From: Candidatus Krumholzibacteriota bacterium
GTDB lineage: Bacteria; Krumholzibacteriota; Krumholzibacteriia; JAJRXK01
Reading direction: 5' to 3'
Length of the DNA: 64,000 nt
NCBI GenBank assembly: GCA_029262065.1
Contig: JAJDAC010000046.1
Span: 124,001-188,000 of the forward strand
Shown: positions 1 through 9,500 of the stretch, piece after piece
How the letters are laid out: the number at the start of each line of letters is the position of its first letter
How positions within the stretch are numbered: position 1 is the stretch's first letter
Program-made: the position numbers and the translations under genes
The notes under the pieces: model-generated
Seen by the model: only the letters and a program-made list of their open reading frames with translations
What the model was told of the DNA's origin: nothing
Databases searched by the model: none

Positions 1-1
1 C

Positions 2-214
2 ATCGAGTACGTCACCGATCGCCCGGGCCACGATCGTCGCTACGCCATCGACGCTTCCAAGATCCACCGCGAGTTGAATTGGCAGCCTTCGGTGGGCTTC
101 GAGCAAGGCATTGCCGATACCATTGCGTGGTACCTGGACAACCGGGAGTGGTTGGCCAAGGTGCGCAGTGGGGCCTACCGCGAGTACTACGAGCAGATGT
201 ACGGGAACCGCTGA
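2..214 (+). CDS. rmlB: dTDP-glucose 4,6-dehydratase, C-terminal fragment
   Basis: Only the last 70 codons lie in the window; the 5' part is beyond the left edge. The reading frame contains [14 protein letters not shown], followed by a W-x-P segment and a tail with WYLDNREW. This is the hallmark C-terminus of RmlB/RfbB, the NAD-dependent short-chain dehydrogenase that converts dTDP-glucose to dTDP-4-keto-6-deoxyglucose for surface polysaccharide (dTDP-rhamnose) synthesis. The stop is TGA at 212-214. Other nucleotide-sugar dehydratases of the extended SDR family share part of this signature, so the exact substrate cannot be fixed from the fragment. Confidence 0.85.
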   Translation: MEYVTDRPGHDRRYAIDASKIHRELNWQPSVGFEQGIADTIAWYLDNREWLAKVRSGAYREYYEQMYGNR

Positions 215-246
215 CGCTCCCTCAGCGCATCAAGGAGAGATCAGTC

Positions 247-744
247 ATGAAGTGGACCGATGTGATTCGCGCCACCCTGGTGCGCGATCTGGACACGCTC
301 GATGCATTGATTCGTTCCTACCCGCGGGAGGAACAACTCTGGGTGACCAACGACTCGGTACGCAACTCAGCTGGCACTTTGGCGCTACATCTGGCGGGTA
401 ACCTGCGCGCATTCATTGGACGCCAGCTTGGTGACGACGGTTACGTGCGCGACCGCGACGGCGAGTTCAGCCGTCGCGATGTTCCTCGGTCTGAGCTCCT
501 GGCCGAGATCAAGTCCGCGCGGGAGGTGGTGAACCGCGTGCTTTCCGACCTTGATGACGCCGCGATCGAGGCCGCCCGGCCCGAGCTGGCGAAATTGCCC
601 ATGCACGGCGTTGCCTATCTCCTGCAGCTGACGGCCCATCTGAGTTATCACGTGGGGCAGATCGACTACCACCGTCGGTTCGTGGCGGGCGTCAGTGATC
701 CGGTGGGGGCCATGCGCCCCAATACGTTGAACGACGCGGGCTGA
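247..744 (+). CDS. DinB-like four-helix protein
   Basis: A 165-residue protein beginning MKWTDVIRATLVRDLDTL, with an AAGGAGAG ribosome site 7-10 bases upstream of the ATG, which selects this start over longer in-frame openings. It has the DinB/DUF1572 pattern: a helix with His48 (LALHLAGN) and a later HxxxH pair (His131 and His135 in HLSYHVGQIDYH). Together these would form the three-histidine metal site of the DinB/YfiT fold. Family members include metal-dependent thiol transferases and many proteins of unknown activity, so no substrate is assigned. It sits 32 nt after the rmlB-like gene and may be co-transcribed with it. Family assignment is good, function unknown. Confidence 0.75.
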   Translation: MKWTDVIRATLVRDLDTLDALIRSYPREEQLWVTNDSVRNSAGTLALHLAGNLRAFIGRQLGDDGYVRDRDGEFSRRDVPRSELLAEIKSAREVVNRVLSDLDDAAIEAARPELAKLPMHGVAYLLQLTAHLSYHVGQIDYHRRFVAGVSDPVGAMRPNTLNDAG

Positions 745-806
745 AGCGACGAGGCAAACAACCGCCCGAGCTGGTTGGCGCCGAACAATTCGGCCAATGA
801 ATGAGG

Positions 807-2081
807 TCAACCGCTCCGGCGCGGCGTCGACAGCCGGTACAGGGCTTTGCGAGCAATGCTGGCCACGCTATCGCCAAACGCATCGAGCGCGCGGTCGCGC
901 AGACAAGCCCGCAGGTGAGCCACGGCGTCGTCGTTGCCCACGTTTCCCAGATGATAGGCCGCTTCGCTTCGCACGTCGGCGGACCCGTCGTACAGGGCGC
1001 CGATGAGCTTCCCCTGGGCTTCGCCACCCATCTGCTCGGCCAACACGTGACAGGCGATCGAACGGACCGCGGGGTCGGGGTCGGAAAGCGCACGCTCGAC
1101 CGCCGCGAGGATCTCGTGGCCACCCATCTTACCCAGCGCCAGTACCGCTTCCTGGCGCACATCGGGATTGGGATCGTCCAGTAGATCGCGTACGCGCTTG
1201 ACCGCTTTGGGGTCGCCAATGGCGCCCAGGGCGTTGGCGGCTTCTTCGCGGATGATCGGGTCCTTGCTTTGCAGCAAGCCCAGCAGGGCGATCAGGGCCC
1301 GGTCGGGGTGGATCTTGCGCAACGCAATGACCACTTCACGGTGGAACGCCCGTTCATGCCGGCTGAGCATGTCGACCAGGCAATGCACGGCGGTGCGGCT
1401 GCCGATTTCGCCCAGCGCCGCGATCGCATCGCCGCGCACGGCCGGCCGCGTCTCGTGTCGCACGCTGTTGATCAATACACGCTCGGCGCGGCGGGCCGCA
1501 TCCTTGCCGAATTCGGGTTCGAGCGCGGAGTCGGCGATGCGATGCAGCGCCCGTACCAGGGCGGTGGGATCGGGTTCGGCGTGTCCGTGCACGAGCGGTT
1601 GCGCCAGGAAGCGAATGAACCCCCGTGCGTCCAGCGAGCTGCGGTGACTGGCCAGACCGTCGGCCGCGCGCCGTCGTATCGAGGCCTCGGGATGATCGAG
1701 CAGCTCCAGAAGCAATCGCGTGCTGTCGTCGTCCTGCACGTTGGCCAGGGCATCGACCAACCAGCGCGATCCCTGGGGCCGTTTGGCCACTTTTTCCAGC
1801 CACCGGACCAAGCCGGCGCTACCGCGGCGGACGAGGATGCCTTCAGCCAGGTTCTGCAAGTCGTAGTGTGAGTGGTTCCAGATCAGCTCCAGAAACTCGA
1901 TGAGCAGGTCATCGGGCCACTGACAAAAATCGGACACCATCTGGTTGTGGGCGTCGTGCGTGGCAAGGAAGTCGGCCAGTTGTCGGAGGGTGTCCGGCGT
2001 CCACTCACCGCGTTGCTGCGCCAACCGTCGTACGACGGTTTCGGGTCGGCGAGTCGATGCGGGAAAGCGGAAATCGATCAT
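807..2081 (-). CDS. HEAT-repeat protein
   Basis: A 424-residue soluble protein without signal peptide. From about residue 110 to the end it is a run of roughly 30-residue helical repeats of the HEAT / PBS-lyase type (RREAADALGxIGDPxAV-like units, e.g. IIREEAANALGAIGDPKAV, PDVRQEAVLALGKMGG). The N-terminal 100 residues are helical but without recognisable repeats. Such alpha-solenoids are scaffolds for protein-protein contacts; no catalytic residues are visible. It runs convergent to the DinB-like gene and 84 nt downstream of the MFS gene on the same strand, so it may be the last gene of the fadD-MFS transcript. The start is the first ATG of the ORF; no strong ribosome site is visible. Confidence 0.75.
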   Translation of the reverse strand: MIDFRFPASTRRPETVVRRLAQQRGEWTPDTLRQLADFLATHDAHNQMVSDFCQWPDDLLIEFLELIWNHSHYDLQNLAEGILVRRGSAGLVRWLEKVAKRPQGSRWLVDALANVQDDDSTRLLLELLDHPEASIRRRAADGLASHRSSLDARGFIRFLAQPLVHGHAEPDPTALVRALHRIADSALEPEFGKDAARRAERVLINSVRHETRPAVRGDAIAALGEIGSRTAVHCLVDMLSRHERAFHREVVIALRKIHPDRALIALLGLLQSKDPIIREEAANALGAIGDPKAVKRVRDLLDDPNPDVRQEAVLALGKMGGHEILAAVERALSDPDPAVRSIACHVLAEQMGGEAQGKLIGALYDGSADVRSEAAYHLGNVGNDDAVAHLRACLRDRALDAFGDSVASIARKALYRLSTPRRSG

Positions 2082-2165
2082 CGTTCATCGCGCGATTCGA
2101 ACGTCCACGACTGGACGATCGAACGCGTGTCCTGCATTCAGGATTGTCGCGCGGACCTACGCTTG

Positions 2166-3353
2166 TCAACTGCCACGGCGTGAAGATTTTTCGTTGGGGT
2201 GTGCGATACGTACCCAGGTGATGCAGGCTGACACCGCCAGGAGGATCGATACCAGGAAAAATGGCGCCGCCAGTTGGTGCGTTCGGGTGGCCAACCAACC
2301 CCCAAGCAAAGGGATGATCGCCGACGCGTATCCCAAAGCCGCTTCGTGTATTCCGGCTTTCCCGCCGCGACCGTGCGGCGCGTGCAGCGAGTAGTACAGG
2401 CTCGATTGGTAACAGAAGCCCAGGGCAAACCCCAGAGGAAGCGCGACCATCAATAGTACCCAGAATGACTGGAGTCCGGGAACGACGAATGCGAGTGCGG
2501 CTGCGCCGATCTGCACCGCTACCAGCGGCCCCGCGCGGTACCGCCAGCGGCTCCAGCGGGTCAATGCGATGAACGTCACGGTCTGGGTAACGTACAACAT
2601 GCCCAGAAACAGTCCGAACGAAGCGGGGCCGAATCCCAGACTCGTGAATACCTTCGGATAGTGGTGGTTCAAGGTGGCAGCCGTCGCGAACGTCATCGCG
2701 TTGGCCACCCACGCCGCGCCGCGGAACGCCAACCGATTGGCTTCGGGCGGAAGCTGCGCCTCGTCGACGTCTTCCCGTGGCTCGTGGCCACGGTGTTCCA
2801 GGTAGGGCACGGCGATCCCGGCGGCGAGAAAGCATCCGCTGGCCAGGACGCAGAGCGCGGTGTCGCCGACGCGCGCCAACATTGCGCCTCCCACGAGGAA
2901 GCCCGCGGCCTTGCCCAAACTCCAGCTCACATTGTACAAGCCGACCGAAGATGCCAGGCGTGCTTCAGAAGATTGTTCTGAGAAAGCCGCCTGGACCGAC
3001 GGCCAGAAAAACGCGAGGCCCAGCCCGACGAAGGGGACGATGGCCAGGGTGTGGGAGAGATCCTCGGTAAAGGCCAGGGCGCCGGCCGCCGCCGCGGCCA
3101 CCAGGCTGCCGGCGCGAATGAGTCTCTGCCGCGGCCAACGGTCACTCAGATGTCCGGCCCAGAGCGCAACGCTGGCGTAGGGAACCGCGTACAGCGCGGG
3201 AATCAGCCCCAGAATGATCGACGAGGCTCCCAGCGACAGCACGCGAAACGGAAACGACACCATGAGCAGGTACAGGCCCATGTCCGTGAAGAACGAAGCC
3301 GCGGCCAAACGGCCTCGGGTCTGATCCAGGCGTCGGCCGCGGTCAAGCGTCAC
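2166..3353 (-). CDS. Major facilitator superfamily transporter
   Basis: A 395-residue integral membrane protein with about 11-12 hydrophobic segments and the MFS loop 2-3 signature (GHLSDRWPRQRLIRAG) between helices 2 and 3. Roughly 30 charged residues between the two six-helix halves (EHRGHEPREDVDEAQLPPE) are the usual central cytoplasmic loop. It starts with GTG at 3353, whose GTGA overlaps the stop of the upstream acyl-CoA synthetase gene, so translation is coupled. The substrate cannot be read from the sequence; the coupling to fadD suggests export or import of a lipid or a fatty-acid-derived compound, which is inference only. Confidence 0.85.
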   Translation of the reverse strand: MTLDRGRRLDQTRGRLAAASFFTDMGLYLLMVSFPFRVLSLGASSIILGLIPALYAVPYASVALWAGHLSDRWPRQRLIRAGSLVAAAAAGALAFTEDLSHTLAIVPFVGLGLAFFWPSVQAAFSEQSSEARLASSVGLYNVSWSLGKAAGFLVGGAMLARVGDTALCVLASGCFLAAGIAVPYLEHRGHEPREDVDEAQLPPEANRLAFRGAAWVANAMTFATAATLNHHYPKVFTSLGFGPASFGLFLGMLYVTQTVTFIALTRWSRWRYRAGPLVAVQIGAAALAFVVPGLQSFWVLLMVALPLGFALGFCYQSSLYYSLHAPHGRGGKAGIHEAALGYASAIIPLLGGWLATRTHQLAAPFFLVSILLAVSACITWVRIAHPNEKSSRRGS

Positions 3354-5140
3354 TCGTCACCGGTGTACATGGTCTCGATGGCGTCGGTGTACATGTCCAG
3401 TACGACCTTCCGCTTTACCTTCAGGCTGGGCGTCAGTTGCCCCGACTCGAGCGTGAATTCGTGGTCGAGCAGGCGGAAATATTTGATCTGCTCGAACGAC
3501 GGGTGGAGTTCATTCACGTCGCTCACCGCGCGCTCGAACAGGGCGTTCACTTCCGGCGCTTCCAACAGGCCGCGGTGGTCGGTCCAACCGATTCCCGAAG
3601 TGCGGGCGAAGTCCTCGAGCGCCTCGAAGGACGGAACCAATAGCGCCGTGAGGTACTTGCGACGGTCACCCACCAACACGGCCTCGGTCACGTACTTGTT
3701 GAGCTTCAACTCGTTCTCGATCGGCTGCGGCGCAATGTTCTTACCGCCCGCGGTCACCAGCAGGTCCTTCTTGCGATCGGTAATGTGAAGGTAGCCGTCG
3801 GCGTCGATGTAGCCGATGTCACCCGTGTGGAACCAACCATCAACGATGGCCGCGTGGGTCGCGGCGTCGTCCTTGTAGTAACCGGTCATGAGGCTCGGGC
3901 CCCGCATGTGGATTTCACCGTCATCGGCGATTTTCACTTCAACTCCCGGTACGACGGGCCCCACGCTGCCGGGGCGGAAGTGCTCGAGCGTGTTGACCGT
4001 GATCACGGGCGAGGTTTCAGTCAGCCCGTAGCCTTCGAGAATGGGCAGGCGGGCGGCAAAGAAGAACTCGGCGATTTCCTTGGCCAGAGGCGCTCCGCCC
4101 GAAACGAAGTAGCGCAGGCGTCCTCCGGTGCGAGCCCGCAGCTTCTTGAACACCAACGCGTCGGCCACGACGGCGCGCACGTTCAGCCAGAGCGAAGGCG
4201 ATTGTCCCCGTACTCGGCAGGCCGTGACCTCGGTCCCGATCGATCGCGCCCAGTCGAACAGTCTTCGTTTGGTGCTGCTGCCCTGGCTGGCCGCGTGCAG
4301 CACGCGCGCGTAGATCTTCTCGTACAATCGGGGTACCGAGACCATCACCGTGGGCTTCACGACCGTCATGTCTTCGGCCACCGTTTCCACGGTCTGCGCG
4401 TAGGCGATGGTGGCTCCCTGGTGCATCATCACGTAGTAGCCCGCCATGCGTTCGAATATGTGCGACAGCGGCAGAAACGACAGGCATGTGTCTTCGGGTC
4501 GTACGTCGAGAACGGAGAGGCCGGCCAGGACGTTCTGCACGATGTTGCGATGACTCAGCATTACTCCCTTCGGATTGCCGGTGGTTCCACTCGTGTAGAT
4601 GATCGTGGCTACGTCGCCTTCTTCCACCGCCGACCGGCGTCGTTCCGCGTCTTCAGGATGATTGCGATGCTGAACCTGGCCCAACTCCCGTACTTTGGCC
4701 AACGGGAGCACGTCGGCTTTGTCCACGCGGTCGAACGTAATGATCGAACGCAGGGAGGGGACGTTCTCCGCGATTGCGACGATCTTGTCGGCCTGCTCGG
4801 CCGTGGAGCAGAAGATCGCGGTGGGCTCGCAGTTTCGCAGAATGTATTCGATCTGATGGGCCATGAGGCTGGGATATACCGGTACCACGATCGCACCGGC
4901 GGTCAGCGAGGCCAGGTCGGCCAACGCCCATTCGAGCCGATTCTCGCTCAGCAGAGCAACGCGGCTGGCGGGCTCCACGCCCAGCGACACCAGGCCCTGG
5001 CTCAGTTCGAGCACGGCCTGGGCAACCTCGGTGGTGGAAACGTCCTGCCACTTTCCGTCGAGTTTGTGACGGAACATCGCGCTTTGCGGATGGTTCGTCA
5101 CGGCGTGCGCGTATAGCTCGTTGAGAGTGCGGACCGACAT
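3350..5140 (-). CDS. fadD: Long-chain acyl-CoA synthetase (AMP-forming)
   Basis: A 596-residue member of the adenylate-forming superfamily that activates fatty acids to acyl-CoA via an acyl-AMP intermediate. The AMP/ATP signature YTSGTTGNPKG is at about residues 182-192, the A5 motif GYGLTETSP near 340, and the hinge and C-terminal lobe motifs TGDIGYIDADGYLHITDRKKD and the catalytic-lysine region further on. The insert pattern and length match the long-chain FACS class found in many bacteria (FAA1-like) rather than acetyl-CoA synthetase. The ATG at 5140 is preferred over a longer ORF to 5317 because homology begins there and GGGAGA precedes it. The upstream 160 nt, shared with divergent mutY, hold two perfect inverted repeats that could bind a fatty-acid-responsive repressor. 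Confidence 0.9.
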   Translation of the reverse strand: MSVRTLNELYAHAVTNHPQSAMFRHKLDGKWQDVSTTEVAQAVLELSQGLVSLGVEPASRVALLSENRLEWALADLASLTAGAIVVPVYPSLMAHQIEYILRNCEPTAIFCSTAEQADKIVAIAENVPSLRSIITFDRVDKADVLPLAKVRELGQVQHRNHPEDAERRRSAVEEGDVATIIYTSGTTGNPKGVMLSHRNIVQNVLAGLSVLDVRPEDTCLSFLPLSHIFERMAGYYVMMHQGATIAYAQTVETVAEDMTVVKPTVMVSVPRLYEKIYARVLHAASQGSSTKRRLFDWARSIGTEVTACRVRGQSPSLWLNVRAVVADALVFKKLRARTGGRLRYFVSGGAPLAKEIAEFFFAARLPILEGYGLTETSPVITVNTLEHFRPGSVGPVVPGVEVKIADDGEIHMRGPSLMTGYYKDDAATHAAIVDGWFHTGDIGYIDADGYLHITDRKKDLLVTAGGKNIAPQPIENELKLNKYVTEAVLVGDRRKYLTALLVPSFEALEDFARTSGIGWTDHRGLLEAPEVNALFERAVSDVNELHPSFEQIKYFRLLDHEFTLESGQLTPSLKVKRKVVLDMYTDAIETMYTGDE

Positions 5141-5209
5141 TGCGTCTCCCGGTGGCGCTGGCACTCTGGCTCGAATCGAAGCCAAAGTGGAGCAGGGGTG
5201 GTTGGGACG

Positions 5210-5229
5210 TGACGATTGCCCTATCGTCA
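5210..5229. promoter_or_regulatory. Inverted repeat TGACGA-N8-TCGTCA (operator candidate)
   Basis: A perfect 6-bp dyad with 8-nt spacing in the fadD/mutY divergent region. It lies 70 nt upstream of fadD and 70 nt upstream of the mutY GTG. A dimeric regulator site is the simplest reading; no regulator is identified. Confidence 0.4.
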
Positions 5230-5239
5230 TCGGCGAACC

Positions 5240-5260
5240 TGTCAGTGTCAAACACTGACA
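5240..5260. promoter_or_regulatory. Perfect 9-bp inverted repeat (operator candidate)
   Basis: Arms TGTCAGTGT and ACACTGACA are separated by only CAA. On the minus strand the repeat contains TTGACA (5251-5246), a consensus -35 hexamer reading toward fadD, so a bound repressor would block fadD transcription. TetR-family fatty-acid regulators (FadR/PsrA type) bind sites of this size and symmetry, but the identity of the regulator is not known here. Confidence 0.5.
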
Positions 5261-5299
5261 CTCCAGGGCTCGCAACATCTTCAACCGTCCGCAAACCTC

Positions 5300-6394
5300 G
5301 TGCCGTCCAAACCGCATTTCACGCCGACCCGTCTAGGAGAGCTGGCCACCGATCTCGTGGACTGGTATCGCGAGCACCAGCGCGACCTGCCCTGGCGTCG
5401 TACGCGCGATCCGTACGCCATCTGGGTAAGCGAGGTCATGTTGCAGCAGACCCGCGTGGAAGCGGTCGTGGGTCGATACCAGCAGTTCATGAGGAGATTC
5501 CCCGACATTGGATCGCTGGCGGTGGCGGACGAGTCGGAGGTGCTGGCGCAGTGGGCCGGGTTGGGGTACTACCGCCGCGCCCGTCAGCTTCACGCGGCGG
5601 CGCGCCGGGTAGTGGAACAGGAAGGTGGTCGTTTGCCCCGCGTGGCGGCGGCGTTGCGGCTCCTACCTGGGTTTGGGGCCTATACCGCGGGAGCGGTGGC
5701 GAGTATCGCGTTCGACCAACCGGTGCCGGCGGTCGATGGCAACGTCGAGCGTGTCATTTCACGGCTGTTGGCGCTGGACGAGAATCCCAAGAAGGGGGCA
5801 GCCGCGGTCACGGTGCGTGAGGTGGCACAAGCCATGGTGCTGAAGGCGCCGCCGCACGAACTGAACCAGGCTCTGATGGAACTGGGGGCGACGGTGTGTA
5901 CGCCGAGATCGCCCCAGTGTGAGCGCTGTCCCTGGACGGTGCGTTGCGCCGGCCGGCGCTCGGGTGCGCCCGATCGGTTTCCCCGGGTTGCGCCGCGCAA
6001 GGCGGCCGTCGACGTCACCTGCTACGCCGCGGTGGCGCGTGACGGCGATCGCCTGCTTTGGCGTCGCCGCCCGCCGGGTGGGCACAACGCTGGCTTGTGG
6101 GAGTTGCCCACCACCGAATGGCACGGTGGAGCGGCCGACCCCGATATGGCCACCCAGCAGCTGGCCGCACTCGCGCTGGAAATGGGGGGCCAGTGGAAGG
6201 TGGGCGAGCCCGTGGCCACCGTTCGCCATGGCATCACCCATCACCGGGTGAGCCTGGTGGGGTACGCCGTGACGGCCAGTCCGGCCGCCTACGCCGGGCC
6301 GGACCTGATCTGGGCCACCGCCGAAGAGGCACGCGAGCTGGGGCTGACGGCCGCGGCCCAGAAGCTGTCGCGAAAACTGCCTCCTTTGCTGTAG
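5300..6394 (+). CDS. mutY: A/G-specific adenine DNA glycosylase MutY
   Basis: A 364-residue base-excision repair enzyme removing adenine mispaired with 8-oxoguanine. Catalytic Glu45 lies in WVSEVMLQQTRV, the helix-hairpin-helix LPGFGAYTAGAVASIAF at 122-138, and the catalytic Asp146 in VDGNV. A 4Fe-4S cluster motif C-x6-C-x2-C-x5-C has cysteines at 200, 207, 210 and 216. Residues from about 230 form the C-terminal NUDIX-like domain that reads 8-oxoG. The GTG at 5300 is chosen because homology begins about 25 residues later; an upstream TTG at 5216 would run through the palindromic control region. The gene is divergent from fadD. Length and all key residues are normal. Confidence 0.93.
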   Translation: MPSKPHFTPTRLGELATDLVDWYREHQRDLPWRRTRDPYAIWVSEVMLQQTRVEAVVGRYQQFMRRFPDIGSLAVADESEVLAQWAGLGYYRRARQLHAAARRVVEQEGGRLPRVAAALRLLPGFGAYTAGAVASIAFDQPVPAVDGNVERVISRLLALDENPKKGAAAVTVREVAQAMVLKAPPHELNQALMELGATVCTPRSPQCERCPWTVRCAGRRSGAPDRFPRVAPRKAAVDVTCYAAVARDGDRLLWRRRPPGGHNAGLWELPTTEWHGGAADPDMATQQLAALALEMGGQWKVGEPVATVRHGITHHRVSLVGYAVTASPAAYAGPDLIWATAEEARELGLTAAAQKLSRKLPPLL

Positions 6395-6504
6395 CTTCCG
6401 GCCATCGCCGTGGCCGTCCCTTGCTTGCAGAGGGGCCCTACCGCGGCTAAACTGCTACCTACAGGCGTCGCTGCAACTGATTTCAATTCAAGGGATTTCG
6501 ATCC

Positions 6505-9500
6505 ATGAGCTCTCCCGGATCCACGGCCACGGCGGCCGAAATCTACAAGCCTACCCACGCCGTACGCTTCGTCACCGCGGCCAGTCTGTTCGACGGCCAC
6601 GACGCGGCTATCAATATCTTTCGTCGGTTGCTGCAGAAAGGTGGGGCCGAGGTCATCCACCTGGGCCACAACCGTTCGGCTGAGGAGGTGGTGGACGCGG
6701 CCATCCAGGAGGATGCGCAGGGTATTGCCGTGAGCAGCTACCAGGGCGGCCACATGGAGTATTTCAAGTACATGAAGGACCTGCTGCGGCAGAAGGGTGC
6801 GCCGCACGTGCGCATCTTCGGTGGCGGTGGCGGAGTCATCGTGCCGACCGAGATCGCCGAGTTGGAAGCCTACGGAATCGGCAAGATATTCAGTCCCGAC
6901 GACGGTCGACGCATTGGTCTGCACGGAATCATCTCGCACATGCTGCGCGAGGCCGACTTTCAGACGCCAGCCCCCGACGCTTCGGTCGATTCTCCCTGGG
7001 TCGCGGTGGCACGGGCCATTTCCCAGGTTGAGCGAGGCGAGTCACCCGTCAAATCGTTGCAGGTGAAGGACCTTCCCGCCGTGCAGCCGGTGGTGGGTAT
7101 TACCGGCACCGGTGGCGCGGGCAAGAGTTGTCTCACCGACGAACTGGTGCGGCGTTTTCTGCGTGACTTCAAAGACAAGCGGGTTGCGGTACTCAGCGTG
7201 GATCCGTCCAAGCGGCGTACGGGCGGCGCGCTGCTTGGCGACCGCCTGCGTATGAACGCCGTCCACGACGAGCGGGCCTACATGCGCAGCCTGGCCACCC
7301 GCGAACACGCGGGTGAGCTTTCGGGCGCGATCCGCGACGCGATCGTGGTGACCAAGGCCGCGGGATACGATCTGATCCTGGTGGAGACCAGTGGTATCGG
7401 TCAGGGCGACGCCGGCATCGTCGAGGTCTGCGATGTCCCCATGTACGTCATGACCAGTGAATTCGGCGCGCCCAGCCAGCTCGAGAAGATCGAGATGCTC
7501 GACCACGCACATCTGGTAGTGGTCAACAAGTTCGACCGTCGCGGTAGTGCCGATGCATTCCGCGACGTGTGCAAGCAGTTCAAGCGCGAACGGGGCATTG
7601 CCCCCACGACCGCCAACCAAGACCTTCCCGTGTACGGCACCATGGCGTCGCGTTTCAACGATGAGGGCGTCAACGCGCTCTACGCTGCGATGGTCGCCGC
7701 GGTCAATGCGGCCACGTCGGCCGACTGGACCACTTCGCTGGAAATGCCCTGTCTGCAGGTGACCGACGTGGGTCATACCATCGTGCCGCCGCGGCGCCTT
7801 CGATACCTTTCGGACATTGCCGATACCGTGCGTGACCATCACGCGTTCGTGGCCAAGCAGGTAGACGCCGTTCGGTCGGTGTCGCAGGTCGAAGGGACGC
7901 TGGCGCAGTTGCCCGGTTCGTCATCGGTCAGGGACGAACTGCAGGAGTTGGCCGAAACGTCGCGTCGCAAGATCGACCCCGACGTGGCGCGTCAATTGGC
8001 CGAGTGGCCCGCCACGCGCGAAGCGTACGGCGGCGAGCAGATGCTGGTGAAGATCCGCGACCGCGAAATTCGCAACGATCTGGCCACGAAGTCGCTGTCG
8101 GGAACGCGGATTCCGCGTGTCGCATTGCCCCGTACCGAAGAGCCGGCTGACATTGTGCGCTTTCTGCTGACCGAGAACGTTCCGGGTCGATGGCCCTACA
8201 CGGCCGGGGTATTCCCGTTCAAACGCACCAGCGAGGATCCCAAGCGTCAGTTCGCGGGCGAGGGCCCGCCCGAGCGCACGAACCGGCGATTCCACTACGT
8301 GTGCAAAGGCGAGTCGGCGAAGCGCCTGTCCACCGCGTTCGATTCGGTGACGCTTTACGGCGAAGATCCCGATCGGCGCCCGGACATCTACGGCAAGGTG
8401 GGCGAGAGTGGGGTGTCGATCTGTTCGCTGGACGACATGAAACGCCTGTACAGCGGTTTCGATCTCAACGATCCCATGACCAGCGTCTCCATGACCATCA
8501 ACGGTCCGTCGCCGATGATCCTGGCCATGTTCTTCAACACCGCCATCGACCAGGCGTGCGAGACCTGGTTGCGTGAGAATGGCGGGATGGAAGCTGCGTT
8601 GGCGGCCCGTGATCGCTTCTTCGCCGAGCGGGGGGTTGATGTGCCCCGGTACCACGGCGATCTTCCCGAAGGCAACGATGGGCTGGGCTTGGCCACGCTG
8701 GGCCTATCGTCCGAGCATCTGGTCCCGGCCGATGTCTACCGGCGCATCAAGGACGATACTCTGCATCGGGTGCGGGGCACCGTGCAGGCCGACATCCTGA
8801 AAGAAGACCAGGCCCAGAATACCTGCATCTTCTCCATCGACTTCGCGTTGAAGATGATGGGCGACATCCAACAGTATTTCATCGACAAGGGTGTCCGTAA
8901 CTACTACAGCGTGTCCATCAGTGGCTACCACATTGCCGAGGCCGGCGCGAACCCGATTTCGCAACTGGCGTTTACCCTGGCCAACGGGTTTACCTACGTG
9001 GAGCACTACCTCAGTCGTGGCATGTCCATCGACGAGGTTGCGCCCAACCTCAGTTTCTTCTTCAGCAATGGTCTCGACCCCGAGTACAGCGTGATCGGCC
9101 GCGTGGCGCGACGTATCTGGGCCACCGCCATGCGCAAGCGCTACGACGCCAATTCGCGCAGTCAGAAGCTGAAGTACCATATCCAAACCAGCGGGCGTTC
9201 CCTGCACGCGCAGGAGATTGCGTTCAACGACATTCGGACCACGCTACAGGCGTTGCTGGCGATCGCGGACAACTGCAACAGCCTGCATACGAACGCCTAC
9301 GACGAGGCCATTACCACGCCCACCGAAGAAAGCGTGCGAAGGGCCATGGCCATTCAGCTCATCATCGCGCGCGAGTTCGGGTTGAGTCGCAACGAGAACA
9401 ACCTCCAGGGCAGTTACGTGATAGAGCAGCTCACCGAGTTGGTTGAGCAGGCGGTTCTCGATGAGTTCGATTCGCTCAGCGACCGCGGTGGCGTACTGGG

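Noticed and set aside
5216-5299. TTG-initiated N-terminal extension of mutY
   Set aside because: It would translate the palindromic control region; MutY homology begins after the GTG at 5300.
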